Shown here piece after piece: positions 44,100-53,297 of a stretch of 64,000 bases of DNA. The DNA is taken from contig NZ_CP155449.1 in the NCBI RefSeq assembly GCF_040518285.1, positions 434,001 through 498,000 of the forward strand, read 5' to 3'. This DNA comes from Knoellia sp. S7-12. GTDB taxonomy: Bacteria > Actinomycetota > Actinomycetes > Actinomycetales > Dermatophilaceae. The translations under genes were made by a program, and so were the position numbers. The notes beneath the pieces are model-generated. The model was not told the DNA's origin, made no database searches, and saw nothing but the letters and a program-made list of their open reading frames with translations. Positions within the stretch are counted from its first letter, which is position 1. Each line of letters opens with the position of its first letter.

Positions 44100-45035
44100 A
44101 TGCGCGTAGTGGTCATTGGCGGAACGGGCCACATCGGCACCTATCTGGTGCCGAGCCTGGTCAAGGCAGGGCATGCTGTCGCGGTTGTCAGTCGCGGATC
44201 ACGTCGGCCTTACCGCGACGATCCCGCGTGGCGGGACGTGGAGATGGTGACCTGCGATCGCGAGGCTGCCGAGCAGGATGGCCAGTTCGGGACGGTGATC
44301 GGTCAACTGCGGCCCGACGCGGTCGTGGACCTGACCTGCTTCACGACGGCGCAGGCAAGGCAACTGGTCGACGCGCTGGACGGTCAGCACGTAGTCCACA
44401 CTGGCAGCGCGTGGTCGTACGGGCCTAGCGCCATCGTCCCCACCACCGAGGATGCACCCAAGCACCCTCACGGGGAGTACGGCATCAACAAACTGGCCGT
44501 CGAGCAGTACTTGATGGGGGAGCAGGGTCGGGTGCGCGCCAGCGTCGTGCATCCCGGACACATCAGTGGGCCCGGTTGGCTACCCATCGGCCCCGCCGGC
44601 AACCTCGACCCCGGGGTGATCGACTCGTTGCGCGCTGACGGCTCCTGCCTGTTGCCCGATCGTGGCGGTGAGACCATCCACCACGTGCATGCGGAGGACG
44701 TTGCCGGGCTGCACCAGGCCTGTCTCGGCCAGCCGGATGCTGCTGCCGGGCAGAGCTTCAACAGCGTCTGCACGCAGGCGTTCACGCTGCGTGGCTACGC
44801 CGAAGTCGTGGCTCGGCACTTTGGCCATGAGCCGAGGTTGCAGTTCGTGCCGTGGGACGAGTTCGTGTCCCGCGTGGACCCTGAACACGTTGAGGTGACC
44901 CTCGACCACATCGGGCGCGCTCCGCTGCACTCGATGGAGAAAGCCCGCACCATCCTGGGCTTCCTGCCGAAGCACGACGTGACCGACACTGTCCTGGAGG
45001 CCATCGACGCTTGGGTCGGAGCGAACAGAAGTTGA
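44100..45035 (+). CDS. NAD-dependent epimerase/reductase (extended SDR)
   Basis: 311 residues starting MRVVVIGGTGHIGTYLVPSL, the Rossmann glycine motif. Tyr-Lys is YGINKLAVEQYL, with HTGSAWSYGP upstream. The C-terminal half is substrate-binding (SVVHPGHISGPGW, ETIHHVHAEDVAGLHQ). It probably acts on a sugar nucleotide or related metabolite. TAGTGT lies 8 nt before the ATG and no ribosome site is visible. Confidence 0.9.
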   Translation: MRVVVIGGTGHIGTYLVPSLVKAGHAVAVVSRGSRRPYRDDPAWRDVEMVTCDREAAEQDGQFGTVIGQLRPDAVVDLTCFTTAQARQLVDALDGQHVVHTGSAWSYGPSAIVPTTEDAPKHPHGEYGINKLAVEQYLMGEQGRVRASVVHPGHISGPGWLPIGPAGNLDPGVIDSLRADGSCLLPDRGGETIHHVHAEDVAGLHQACLGQPDAAAGQSFNSVCTQAFTLRGYAEVVARHFGHEPRLQFVPWDEFVSRVDPEHVEVTLDHIGRAPLHSMEKARTILGFLPKHDVTDTVLEAIDAWVGANRS

Positions 45036-45103
45036 GGCGCCGTCCTCTCGGCCGGGGACGGGCAGTTGCGCCCTCCGCTCACGGCAATGCAAAGGACGTC
45101 ACC

Positions 45104-45847
45104 ATGTCGCAACCCAGCCAGGACACAGCGCCGCTCGCACACCAGGCGGACCCGATGTCAGGCCCACGGCCACGGCTCCTCGTCTTCGACGTCAATGAGA
45201 CCTTGTCCGACATGTGCAGCATGGCTGACCGGTTCGCCGACATCGGCGCCCCGCCCTTCTTGGCAGCCGCCTGGTTCGCAGCCGTGTTGCGAGACGGCTT
45301 CGCCCTGACCGTCAACGGCGCAAACCCCGACTTCGCAGACCTCGCGCGAGCCGGGCTCGCGGCGGCATTGGCTACCCAGCCGGTCGAACACCTCGACGAC
45401 GCCGTCGACCAGCTCATGACGGCGTTCGCGTCCCTGCCCGCCCACAGCGACGTTGTCGAAGGAATCGCCGACCTCGCCGCTACCGGCGTCCGTCTGGTCA
45501 CGTTCAGCAACGGTTCGGCCGCCATCGCCGAAGGACTCCTGCAACGAAACGGAATCGACCACCACTTCGAGCGTCTGCTGTCCGTGCAGGACGCCCCGGC
45601 CTGGAAACCTGCCGAGTCGGCATACCAATATGCGCTCAACGTGTGCGACGTGGACGCTACGGACGCGCTGCTGGTCGCGGTCCACCCCTGGGACCTGCAC
45701 GGCGCCAAGGCGGCGGGGCTCACGACGGCATACCTGAATCGCAAGGGCGCCACCTATCCCAACTACTTCAGCCGCCCGGACATTGAGGTTGGTTCCCTGG
45801 CGCAACTTGCTGAACTGCTCACCGCCGCTGAGAGGTCGCCGGACTGA
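45104..45847 (+). CDS. HAD-superfamily hydrolase, haloacid dehalogenase type II-like
   Basis: 247 residues. Nucleophile motif LLVFDVNETLSDM, motif II LVTFSNGSAAIAEGLL, Lys in APAWKPAESAYQYA and motif III LLVAVHPWDLHGAKAAGL. Type II L-2-haloacid dehalogenases have this arrangement, but phosphatase activity is equally possible. AAAGGAC precedes ATG 45104. Confidence 0.88.
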   Translation: MSQPSQDTAPLAHQADPMSGPRPRLLVFDVNETLSDMCSMADRFADIGAPPFLAAAWFAAVLRDGFALTVNGANPDFADLARAGLAAALATQPVEHLDDAVDQLMTAFASLPAHSDVVEGIADLAATGVRLVTFSNGSAAIAEGLLQRNGIDHHFERLLSVQDAPAWKPAESAYQYALNVCDVDATDALLVAVHPWDLHGAKAAGLTTAYLNRKGATYPNYFSRPDIEVGSLAQLAELLTAAERSPD

Positions 45848-45899
45848 CGCGTACGGCATGAACATGCTTGGGCGACAGGTAGAGGGGAGGAGCCGGGCG

Positions 45900-46574
45900 T
45901 CAGTTGCCGCTCTCCTGGTCGAGGTCGCGCTTGCCGGGGCTCATGCTGGAGGCCTCGGCGCGGCTGCTGATCAGGTGGTGGCGGCATGCCTCGATCGCTC
46001 GATCTGCGTCGCGGTCCCGCAGGGCGGCCAGAATGACCTGATGCTCGGCATTCATGGTGCCGACGTCGCTGTGCTGGCTGAGCAGCCACCTGATCTGCCC
46101 GGCCACCGGCTCGATGACCGAGGCCAGCACCCGGCTGTCGGCCTCCTCCACGAGCACCTCGTGGAAGGACGCGTTCGCGGCCACCGCGCCTTCGGAGTCG
46201 CCGGAGTCGATGGCGGCCGCGGTCCGATCAACCACTGCCTGAAGGCGATCCAGGCCCTGTTCGTCCAGAGTGCGCACGAGACGCCGGCACAGGATCTCCT
46301 CAAGGGCTGAGCGCACCTGGTAGAGCGTCTCGAGGTCGTCGTCGCTGAGTCGGCGCACGACCATGCCGCGGGTGGGGCGCTCCTCGACGAACCCCTCCCG
46401 CTCCAACGCCCGGAGCGCCTCGCGGACGGGGACCCGGGAGACGTCAAGCTCTTGCGCCAGCTGACGCTCGACGAGCCGACTCCCGGGAGGCAATTGTCCT
46501 GAGATGACCCGGTCACGGAGCGCGTCCTGCACCGAATCCCGAAGCACTGCGACATGTTTCTTGCCAGTAGGCAT
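45900..46574 (-). CDS. GntR-family regulator (FCD/FadR subfamily)
   Basis: 224 residues: winged HTH (LPPGSRLVERQLAQELDVSR, VPVREALRALEREGFV) and the helical FCD effector domain, with Asp/His metal-site residues in FHEVLVEEAD and EHQVILAALRDRD. GGGAGGGAG precedes ATG 46574. Two TGGTATACCA palindromes lie directly upstream, so it probably controls itself and the divergent amidohydrolase. Effector unknown. Confidence 0.93.
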   Translation of the reverse strand: MPTGKKHVAVLRDSVQDALRDRVISGQLPPGSRLVERQLAQELDVSRVPVREALRALEREGFVEERPTRGMVVRRLSDDDLETLYQVRSALEEILCRRLVRTLDEQGLDRLQAVVDRTAAAIDSGDSEGAVAANASFHEVLVEEADSRVLASVIEPVAGQIRWLLSQHSDVGTMNAEHQVILAALRDRDADRAIEACRHHLISSRAEASSMSPGKRDLDQESGN

Positions 46575-46590
46575 TGCGCTCCCTCCCTTC

Positions 46591-46614
46591 TTGGTATACC
46601 AAAGTGGTATACCA
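46591..46614. promoter_or_regulatory. Tandem GntR operators
   Basis: TTGGTATACCAA (46591-46602) and TGGTATACCA (46605-46614) are perfect palindromes of the FCD-type TGGTNNACCA pattern, with centres 13 bp apart. They sit in the divergent promoter region. Confidence 0.85.
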
Positions 46615-46756
46615 AATTGACGTACCTCGTCACCATAGCCATGGCACGCCCCGTAGGCCCAGTTTTGAGTGTCTTCGGGACGCACAACAGGCCGCAACAC
46701 CCGCAGCGACCCCGGCCGTACGCGCACCCACACCCCCTCACACTTTGGAGATCCTC

Positions 46757-48091
46757 ATGTGCCTGCATGACCACCACGCCAACGCTGTCCAGCCGCCGGC
46801 AGCCGTAGCCCGCCGCAATGTCCTGGCGGGGGCAGCCGTCCTCGCTGGCGTCTCTGCCGCGGGTGTCGTGGGCGCTCCGATGGCGCAGGCAGCCCCGGGT
46901 GAGGCTCCGTCGGCCCCGCGCTACCCCGGCCGCAGTCCCCGGCCCGGTGCACTGGTCATCACCGGCGGAGCACTGGTCGACCCACGGTCTGGCCACGTCA
47001 CGCAGGACGCCGTGGTGGTGCTCGACGGAGGTGTGGTGCTGGCCGCAGGTTCGCGTGACGCCACCCGCGCCGCAGTGGCCAAGGTGTCGGGCCGAGCGAG
47101 GACCATCGAGGTTTTCGGCAAGTGGATCGTGCCCGGACTGGTCGACGTCCACGTCCACATCAATGCCCTCGCGGACGCCAAGGCAGTCCTGAGGGCCGGG
47201 GCGACCACGGTGCGCAGCGGGTCCTCGACCTTCTACCAGGACGTCGCCCTGCGGCCGCTCGCCGAGTGGGCGCCCGGCCTGGCGCCGCGGATGCGTGCTG
47301 CGGGCGTGTTCGTGTCTCCGGAGCTGGGGGACACCGTGCTCGCCGATCCCGCCCTCGCGCCCCTGGCAGCCCTCGCCGGCGGCGTGCGGTCGACCTCTGA
47401 CCTGGCCTACCTGACCCGGGTGAACCTCTCCCGAGGCGTCGACGTCATCAAGACCCGCACGAACCCGCGAGCCGGGCTCGCCGAGCAGGACCCGACCGAG
47501 CTCGTCTATGACCAGGAGCAGATCTCGGCGATCGTCTCCGCAGCAGGACGATCAGGGGTCCTGTGCCACGCGTACAGCCAAGCCGGGATTGAGGGCGCCG
47601 TGCGTGCGGGGGTCCGCAGCATCGAGCACGGAGTGTTCGTCGGCGAGTCCACCATGGACCTGATGGCCCGTCGCGGCACATATTTCACCCCCACCACCGC
47701 TGCGATCGCGGGGCTGAGCCGGTCGACCAACCCTGTCCTGGCCGCGCGGGGCCGCGAATACATGCCGGTCCTGCAGGCAGCAATCCGCGAGGCCCACGCG
47801 CGTGGCGTCACCGTCGTCGCTGGCACGGACTCCTTCGGCACCGCCGTCGACCCGATCGGCACAGAGGTGAGGCTCCTGGTCGAGGCCGGGCTCACGCCGC
47901 TGGACGCCCTTCGCGGTGCGACCGTGAACGCGGCGGGACTTCTCGGGTGGTCCAAGAAGGTTGGCCGCCTGGCTCCGGGCTACCACGCCGATCTTGTGGT
48001 CGTCGACGGGAACCCGCTGCAGGACGGCGGCGCCCTCGAACGCGTCAAGCTCGTGGTTGCCCAGGGCGCTGTGGTCCGCAACGAGCTCTGA
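46757..48091 (+). CDS. Tat-exported amidohydrolase (imidazolonepropionase-like)
   Basis: 444 residues. Twin-arginine signal AVARRNVLAGAAVLAG with cleavage near MAQA. The metallo-amidohydrolase core has VDVHVHINA (HxH), GVDVIKTRT (bridging Lys), VLCHAYSQAG, IEHGVFVG and VVAGTDSFGTA (metal Asp). It hydrolyses a cyclic amide or peptide-like substrate outside the membrane. ATG 46757 has GGAG 6 nt upstream. Divergent from and likely regulated by the GntR protein. Confidence 0.92.
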   Translation: MCLHDHHANAVQPPAAVARRNVLAGAAVLAGVSAAGVVGAPMAQAAPGEAPSAPRYPGRSPRPGALVITGGALVDPRSGHVTQDAVVVLDGGVVLAAGSRDATRAAVAKVSGRARTIEVFGKWIVPGLVDVHVHINALADAKAVLRAGATTVRSGSSTFYQDVALRPLAEWAPGLAPRMRAAGVFVSPELGDTVLADPALAPLAALAGGVRSTSDLAYLTRVNLSRGVDVIKTRTNPRAGLAEQDPTELVYDQEQISAIVSAAGRSGVLCHAYSQAGIEGAVRAGVRSIEHGVFVGESTMDLMARRGTYFTPTTAAIAGLSRSTNPVLAARGREYMPVLQAAIREAHARGVTVVAGTDSFGTAVDPIGTEVRLLVEAGLTPLDALRGATVNAAGLLGWSKKVGRLAPGYHADLVVVDGNPLQDGGALERVKLVVAQGAVVRNEL

Positions 48092-48171
48092 CGTCACTGC
48101 AAAAGTCTTCTGACAACGAGCGCTGCAGCAACGGGAAGTCGCGGACAAGCTGTCCTGATCGTTGCTCCAAC

Positions 48172-48217
48172 CAAGAGTGGCTGGTTCCGCCCGTATGGGC
48201 GGGACCAGCCACTCTTG
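48172..48217. terminator. Bidirectional hairpin terminator
   Basis: 21-nt arms (48172-48192 and 48197-48217) with one mismatch and a GTAT loop, between the convergent amidohydrolase and DUF2383-like genes. It is followed by TTGTT. Confidence 0.85.
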
Positions 48218-48237
48218 TTCGTCGTGTGACGGGAGGT

Positions 48238-48681
48238 TCAGTCGGCGGCTTGGAGTGCCTTGACCTCGTCACGCGCAGCGACGACGGTTTGGTGCTGGCG
48301 TGAGACGACCTCACGGAACCCGGCGCTGAGGTCCTTGTCGAGAGCCTTCTCGTACTCGGACACCGCGTGGTCCTCGCCGGTCACGGCGGCGCCGAGGACG
48401 CCACCCGCGTCGTCGCCGGTCAGGGCGTCCTTGAGAGAGATCCACCCGCGGTGCAGAGCCGCTGCGGCGGTGCCGCTCTCGTCGACGTCGTCGCCGTAGT
48501 CGTGACCGAGGGCCACAATCTCCTGGCGGAAGCTCGCGCGCTGCTCCGACAGGCGCTGCATCAGCGTCGCCCACTCGGGGTGGTCGCCGTCGCGCAGCTT
48601 GTCGGCGGCGGCGCTGAAGCCCTTCTCTCCGTCACGCAGGGTCTCGACCAGTTCTTCGGCAGCCTTCGCGTCGTCCGACAT
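48238..48681 (-). CDS. PA2169/DUF2383-like four-helix-bundle protein
   Basis: 147 residues, all helical, with a ferritin-like pattern: KAAEELVETLRDGEKGFSAA, REQ-like segment SEQRASFRQEIVALG, and GEDHAVSEYEKAL. GAAGGAG lies before ATG 48681. Such proteins are often stress-linked; function unknown. Confidence 0.85.
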   Translation of the reverse strand: MSDDAKAAEELVETLRDGEKGFSAAADKLRDGDHPEWATLMQRLSEQRASFRQEIVALGHDYGDDVDESGTAAAALHRGWISLKDALTGDDAGGVLGAAVTGEDHAVSEYEKALDKDLSAGFREVVSRQHQTVVAARDEVKALQAAD

Positions 48682-48813
48682 GGTGCTCCTTCGCATTGGG
48701 GTCATGACCCGGTGGGGCCGGTTGTCGACGTTACGCGAGCTGACGGCCGTGTAGGGCCCAAGAGGGCACCTGACCTGCAGAGATGCGCAGATACGTCCGG
48801 TGACGACACGGCA

Positions 48814-48819
48814 TACGCT
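48814..48819 (+). promoter_or_regulatory. -10 element of a leaderless aldo/keto reductase mRNA
   Basis: TACGCT lies 6 nt before the ATG and no Shine-Dalgarno site is present. The element is part of CGGCATACGCT, which recurs at the same distance before the gene at 57792. Confidence 0.55.
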
Positions 48820-48825
48820 GGGGCT

Positions 48826-49836
48826 ATGGACTATCGATACCTGGGCAACAGCGGACTCAAGATCTCCGAGATCACCTACGGCAACTGGCTCACGCACGGC
48901 TCGCAGGTCGAGAACGACATGGCGACGCAATGCGTGCGCGCAGCGCTGGAAGCCGGCATCAGCACCTTCGACACGGCCGATGTCTATGCCAACACCAAAG
49001 CGGAGACGGTGCTGGGCGAAGCCCTCAAGGGGGAGCGGCGCGAGGGCCTCGAGATCTTCACCAAGGTCTACTTCCCCACCGGCCCCAGCGGCAAGAACGA
49101 CACGGGCCTGTCCCGCAAGCACGTCATGGAGTCGATCAACGGATCGTTGCAGCGACTGCAGACCGACTACGTCGACCTCTACCAGGCACACCGCTACGAC
49201 ACCGAGACCCCGCTCGAGGAGACGATGCAGGCCTTCGCCGACATCGTCCGTCAGGGCAAGGCGCTCTACATCGGCGTCAGCGAGTGGACCGCCGACCAGA
49301 TCCGTGCGGGCGTGATCCTGAGCAAGGAACTCGGCTTCCAGCTCATCTCGAGCCAGCCGCAGTACTCCATGCTCTGGCGCGTCATCGAGGACGAGGTCGT
49401 GCCCACGTCCGAGGCGCTCGGGGTGAGCCAGATCGTCTGGAGCCCGATTGCGCAGGGCGTGCTCACCGGCAAGTACCAGCCCGGTCAGGCCCCGCCCGAG
49501 GGCTCGCGTGCCACGGACGAGAAGGGTGGCGCCGACATGATCAAGCGGTTCATGAACGACGACGTCCTCACCCGCGTGCAGAACCTCAAGCCGATCGCCG
49601 ACGAGGCGGGGCTGACCATGGCCCAGCTCGCCGTCGCCTGGGTGCTCCAGAACGACAACGTCGCGGCCGCGCTCGTCGGTGCCTCGCGCCCGGAGCAGGT
49701 CCACGAGAACGTCAAGGCCGCAGGCGTGCGGCTCGAGCCGACGGTCATGTCGCAGATCGATGACGTTCTCGGCGACGTCGTCGAGCGAGACCCGGGCAAG
49801 ACCGAGGAGACAGCACCACAGAAGCGGGTCGTCTGA
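48826..49836 (+). CDS. Aldo/keto reductase
   Basis: 336 residues, (beta/alpha)8 barrel, most like the K+-channel beta-subunit/YghZ group. The catalytic tetrad is visible: Asp and Tyr in FDTADVYANTKAETVLGEAL, Lys in FTKVYFPTG, His in LYQAHRYD. NADPH site: SQIVWSPIAQGVLTGKY. It reduces aldehydes or ketones. Confidence 0.94.
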   Translation: MDYRYLGNSGLKISEITYGNWLTHGSQVENDMATQCVRAALEAGISTFDTADVYANTKAETVLGEALKGERREGLEIFTKVYFPTGPSGKNDTGLSRKHVMESINGSLQRLQTDYVDLYQAHRYDTETPLEETMQAFADIVRQGKALYIGVSEWTADQIRAGVILSKELGFQLISSQPQYSMLWRVIEDEVVPTSEALGVSQIVWSPIAQGVLTGKYQPGQAPPEGSRATDEKGGADMIKRFMNDDVLTRVQNLKPIADEAGLTMAQLAVAWVLQNDNVAAALVGASRPEQVHENVKAAGVRLEPTVMSQIDDVLGDVVERDPGKTEETAPQKRVV

Positions 49837-49925
49837 GCTCGGTGCCGTCGTCCTCCGGCGAGCGGGGTCTCGTCGGAGGGCATGCGCTGGCGTGGAGCGC
49901 GCCACGGGTGGGCAACACTGTGCAG

Positions 49926-50765
49926 ATGCGGCTCTCGGACGCGCACGTCCTCCTCACCGGCGCGACCGGGACGATCGGCACGGCCCTCGCGCGTCGGTTG
50001 ACCGAGCGGGGTGCCCGGCTGACCCTGCTCGCCCGCGCCCCTGACCCGCTGCACGCTCTTGCCCGTTCGACTGGTGGTGTTGCCTTCCCGGCAGACCTCT
50101 GCGATCCGGATGCCCTGCGAGGGCTCGTGGACCGGGTCGAGGAGGGGCAGGGCCCTGTCGACGTCCTCGTCAACAACGCGGCGGCTGACACTGCCGGGTT
50201 TCTCACCGACCTGACGGCCGAAGACCTCCGTCGCACCATCGACCTCAACCTCACCGCGCCCATGGAGCTGTGCCGTCAGGTGCTCCCGGGCATGCTCTCG
50301 CGCGGCAGCGGTCACCTCGTCAACATCTCCTCCCTGGCCGGGGTGGCGACCTTCCCGGGACTCGCCCTGTATGGCGGGACCAAGGCTGGCCTGACCCACG
50401 CGACCTCGGGTCTGCGTGCGGACCTGCGGGGCACACCGGTCGGCACCCTGACTGCCGAGATCGGGCCGGTCGCCTCCGAGATGATGAATCGCATCGGTCG
50501 CCACGGGCCCAGCGAGGCCTCCTTCGACCGGGTGCTGCGCGCCCGCCTCCTCAGCCTGCTCGAACCGGACGACGTCGCCGTCGGGATCGTCGCTGCCATT
50601 GAGCAGGGCCGCCCCCACCTGCGCCTCCCCAGGCGCGCAGCGCCGATCGCGGCGGTGACGGGAATCCCTCGCGCGCTCGCCCGGATCGCGCTCTCCGGCA
50701 TACCGACTCGTCCCGCCCCGCAGCGACCCGAGACGCAGCGACCCGAGACGCGGTCGGCCCGATGA
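49926..50765 (+). CDS. Short-chain dehydrogenase/reductase
   Basis: 279 residues. Cofactor motif VLLTGATGTIGTALA, VLVNNAAAD, catalytic Ser in LVNISSLAG and Tyr-Lys in YGGTKAGLTH. The C-terminus adds an Ala/Arg-rich tail with a short 15-bp DNA repeat (PQRPETQRPET). The start is probably leaderless or weakly led. It overlaps the next ORF by ATGA, so they form one unit. Confidence 0.9.
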   Translation: MRLSDAHVLLTGATGTIGTALARRLTERGARLTLLARAPDPLHALARSTGGVAFPADLCDPDALRGLVDRVEEGQGPVDVLVNNAAADTAGFLTDLTAEDLRRTIDLNLTAPMELCRQVLPGMLSRGSGHLVNISSLAGVATFPGLALYGGTKAGLTHATSGLRADLRGTPVGTLTAEIGPVASEMMNRIGRHGPSEASFDRVLRARLLSLLEPDDVAVGIVAAIEQGRPHLRLPRRAAPIAAVTGIPRALARIALSGIPTRPAPQRPETQRPETRSAR

Positions 50766-51559
50766 GCAAACGTCGGACCCCGACCCGCCGCAAGATTGCG
50801 GTGGCCAGCTGGCGACCCTCGCGCGACGGGCGGATCTATACCCGGATGGAGGTCGACGCCACCGCTGCCCTTGCCTACCTGGACCGGGTGCGGTCCGAGT
50901 CGGGGGAGCGGGTCACCATCACCCACGTCGTCGGTGCGGCGTTGGGCCGAGCGCTCCGCCAGGTCCCCGAGATCCGCGCGCGCATCGTGATGGGTCAGCT
51001 CCTTGACCTCGACACCTGCGACATCGGTTTTGCGGTCGACATCGAGGGCGGGTCCGATCTGGCTCCGGTCAAGGTGCTCGGCGCGGACCGGCTGAGTCCG
51101 CTGGAGGTGGCCCGAGCCGTGAGTTCGGGTGCCGAGCAGCTTCGTGCCCACCAGGACGTGGCCTATCGCCGCAGCTCCGGGATCGTGCGGCTGGCGCCGA
51201 GCTGGGCGGTGCGGCCAGCGTTGGCGCTTGCCAGCGTCGTCGCCGGAGGGCTGGGGCGTCCCTTCCTGGGCCAGCCAGGCTTCCCCCTCGGCACGGCCTT
51301 CGTGTCCAATGTCGGTTCACTCGGGCTCGACGAGGCGTTCCTCGCTCCGCTGCCCTTCGCCCGCACCCCGCTTTACCTGGCGGTCGGAGCGATCCGGGAG
51401 AGGGCGGTCGTCGTGGACGGCGAGGTCGTGGTGCGCCCGATCGTCGTGCTCGTGGCGACCGCCGACCACCGCATCGTCGATGGTGCGCACGCCGGGCAGA
51501 TGGCCGGCATCGTGCGCGACCTCCTGCTGCACCCTGAACAACTGGACACCATCAGCTGA
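50762..51559 (+). CDS. Stand-alone 2-oxoacid dehydrogenase E2-type acyltransferase domain
   Basis: 265 residues matching only the catalytic domain of lipoyl acyltransferases: ERVTITHVVGAALGRAL, a region with GTAFVSNVGSLGLDEAF and active-site ATADHRIVDGAHAGQM (His, Asp-Gly). There is no lipoyl or E1/E3-binding domain, so it cannot serve a normal oxoacid dehydrogenase complex by itself. Coupled to the upstream SDR, it may be a CoA-dependent acyltransferase of a different pathway. Confidence 0.82.
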   Translation: MSKRRTPTRRKIAVASWRPSRDGRIYTRMEVDATAALAYLDRVRSESGERVTITHVVGAALGRALRQVPEIRARIVMGQLLDLDTCDIGFAVDIEGGSDLAPVKVLGADRLSPLEVARAVSSGAEQLRAHQDVAYRRSSGIVRLAPSWAVRPALALASVVAGGLGRPFLGQPGFPLGTAFVSNVGSLGLDEAFLAPLPFARTPLYLAVGAIRERAVVVDGEVVVRPIVVLVATADHRIVDGAHAGQMAGIVRDLLLHPEQLDTIS

Positions 51560-51595
51560 CTCGCCCGGTTTCCGCCCCGGCGTCGCTGCCGGTCT

Positions 51596-52309
51596 TCACA
51601 CCCGGTGGGCAGGTTCTGGAGGACGTCCATTTTCATGAACGGTGAAGATCCCGTTGTCCGCTGGGTTGCTGAGCGGCAGGATGCGGTCCAGCGACATGGT
51701 GACCCGTACCTGTTCGCGGATGTCGCGGAGGACGGTCTCGTCGCTGCGGTGCAGGTAGACAGTGGCCGTGGTGCTGATGTGGATGATCGCGGTGATCACG
51801 CGCGCCAGCGTCGCCGCATCCCGCCCGTCGATGCGCTCGTCGCGTGTCAGCAGCTGCGCGATACCGTCCTCGAGTCGGGCTGAGAGAACGAGTCCTTCGC
51901 GTCGGTATGGCTCGGAGGGATCCCCGAAGACAAGCTCGTGCAGATAGGTACGTCCGTTCTCGACCTGCTCACGGACACACGCCACCACCGGGCGGATGAG
52001 CGCGATGACGCCGTCCAGCGGGCCCTGTCCTGCGGCGGCTGCGGCGGCCTGGCCGGCATCGATGGCGACGGCGAACTTCTGGTTCTGCACCATGATCAGC
52101 AACTCCGCCTTCGTGGCCGCATACAGGTACAGGGTGCCGATCGCGACGTCGGCACGTTCGGCGACCTGCTGCGTCGTGACCCCGCCAACGCCACGTTCCG
52201 CGAACAACTCGCGCGCCGCCGCCATGATGCGCTCGCGCTTGTCCTGCTTTGCCCTCTCCCGACGGCCGATCGGCTTCCGAGCGTCTCGCACGGTGACCTC
52301 CCTTGACAT
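51596..52309 (-). CDS. TetR-family regulator (paralogue A)
   Basis: 237 residues from ATG 52309. HTH: IMAAARELFAERGVGGVTTQ, VAERADVAIGTLYLYAATKA. The effector domain carries ENGRTYLHELVFGDPSEPYR, shared almost word for word with paralogue B at 55871. Divergent from a hydrolase operon, with two dyads between. Likely its repressor. Confidence 0.92.
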   Translation of the reverse strand: MSREVTVRDARKPIGRRERAKQDKRERIMAAARELFAERGVGGVTTQQVAERADVAIGTLYLYAATKAELLIMVQNQKFAVAIDAGQAAAAAAGQGPLDGVIALIRPVVACVREQVENGRTYLHELVFGDPSEPYRREGLVLSARLEDGIAQLLTRDERIDGRDAATLARVITAIIHISTTATVYLHRSDETVLRDIREQVRVTMSLDRILPLSNPADNGIFTVHENGRPPEPAHRV

Positions 52310-52315
52310 ATGCAC

Positions 52316-52343
52316 TGAGTGGACTCATTATTGAGTATACTCG
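52316..52343. promoter_or_regulatory. Two TetR-type dyads
   Basis: TGAGT-GG-ACTCA (52316-52327) and TGAGT-AT-ACTCG (52332-52343) are matching dyads 16 bp apart in the TetR A/hydrolase gap. Confidence 0.7.
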
Positions 52344-52405
52344 GGTATCCGAGCAGGGCCACCACTGCCAGTGGCTCCATCCGAATCGCACACGAGGAGA
52401 TCGTC

Positions 52406-53266
52406 ATGAGCATCACGAGCAACAGCCCCACCGTCACGTCCTACGCGAAGGCACCGGCCCTCGCCGTCTCTGCCGGCGGTGTCACCTTCGCCTACCGCGA
52501 GCTGGGACCGAAGGGCGGCATTCCCGTCGTCTTCTTCGTGCACCTCGCCGCGAACCTCGACAACTGGGACCCCCGCATCGTCGACCCGATCGCGAAGAAC
52601 CATCACGTCATCACCTTCGACAACCGCGGCGTCGGCGCCTCGACCGGCAAGGTGCCCGACAGCATCGACGCGATGGCCGACGACGCCTACACGTTCATCA
52701 AGGCGCTCGGGTTCGACAAGATCGACATCTTCTCCTTCTCCCTTGGCGGGTTCATCGCCCAAGCCCTCGTGGTCAAGCACCCCGAGCTCGTGCGCAAGCT
52801 TGTCCTCACCGGTACCGGCCCCGCCGGTGGCAAGGACATCGACAAGGTCGCCGGCGTCACCTACTTCGACATCCTGCGCGCCACCCTGACGCGGTCCGAC
52901 GCGAAGGAGTTCCTGTTCTTCAACCGGAATGCCACCGGCAAGCCCGCCGCGAAGGCCTTCGTCAGGCGCCTCCAGGAGCGCAGCGTCGACCGCGACACCC
53001 CAGTCAAGGTGAAGGCGTTCCAGACGCAGCTGAGGGCGATCAAGAAGTGGGGTCGCTCAGCGCCCGCGGACCTGTCGAAGTTCACCCAGGCCACCCTCAT
53101 CGCCAATGGCGACAACGACCGCATGGTGCCGTCGGTTCTCTCGACCGACATGCACCGCCGGATCCCGGGATCCGAACTGGTCATCTACCCCGACTCCGGG
53201 CACGGCGGCATCTTCCAGTTCCACGAGAAGTTCGCCCCCGTCGCCGTGGAGTTCCTCGCCCGCTGA
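52406..53266 (+). CDS. Alpha/beta hydrolase
   Basis: 286 residues. The nucleophile elbow is FSFSLGGFIAQ (Ser in place of the usual first Gly), acid in ANGDNDRMV, His in DSGHGGIFQF; FFVHLAANLDNWDPRI provides the oxyanion region. GAGGAG precedes ATG 52406. It probably cleaves an ester or lactone. First gene of the operon under TetR A. Confidence 0.92.
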   Translation: MSITSNSPTVTSYAKAPALAVSAGGVTFAYRELGPKGGIPVVFFVHLAANLDNWDPRIVDPIAKNHHVITFDNRGVGASTGKVPDSIDAMADDAYTFIKALGFDKIDIFSFSLGGFIAQALVVKHPELVRKLVLTGTGPAGGKDIDKVAGVTYFDILRATLTRSDAKEFLFFNRNATGKPAAKAFVRRLQERSVDRDTPVKVKAFQTQLRAIKKWGRSAPADLSKFTQATLIANGDNDRMVPSVLSTDMHRRIPGSELVIYPDSGHGGIFQFHEKFAPVAVEFLAR

Positions 53267-53297
53267 CCGGCATCCGACATCGTCCGAAGGAAGACCC

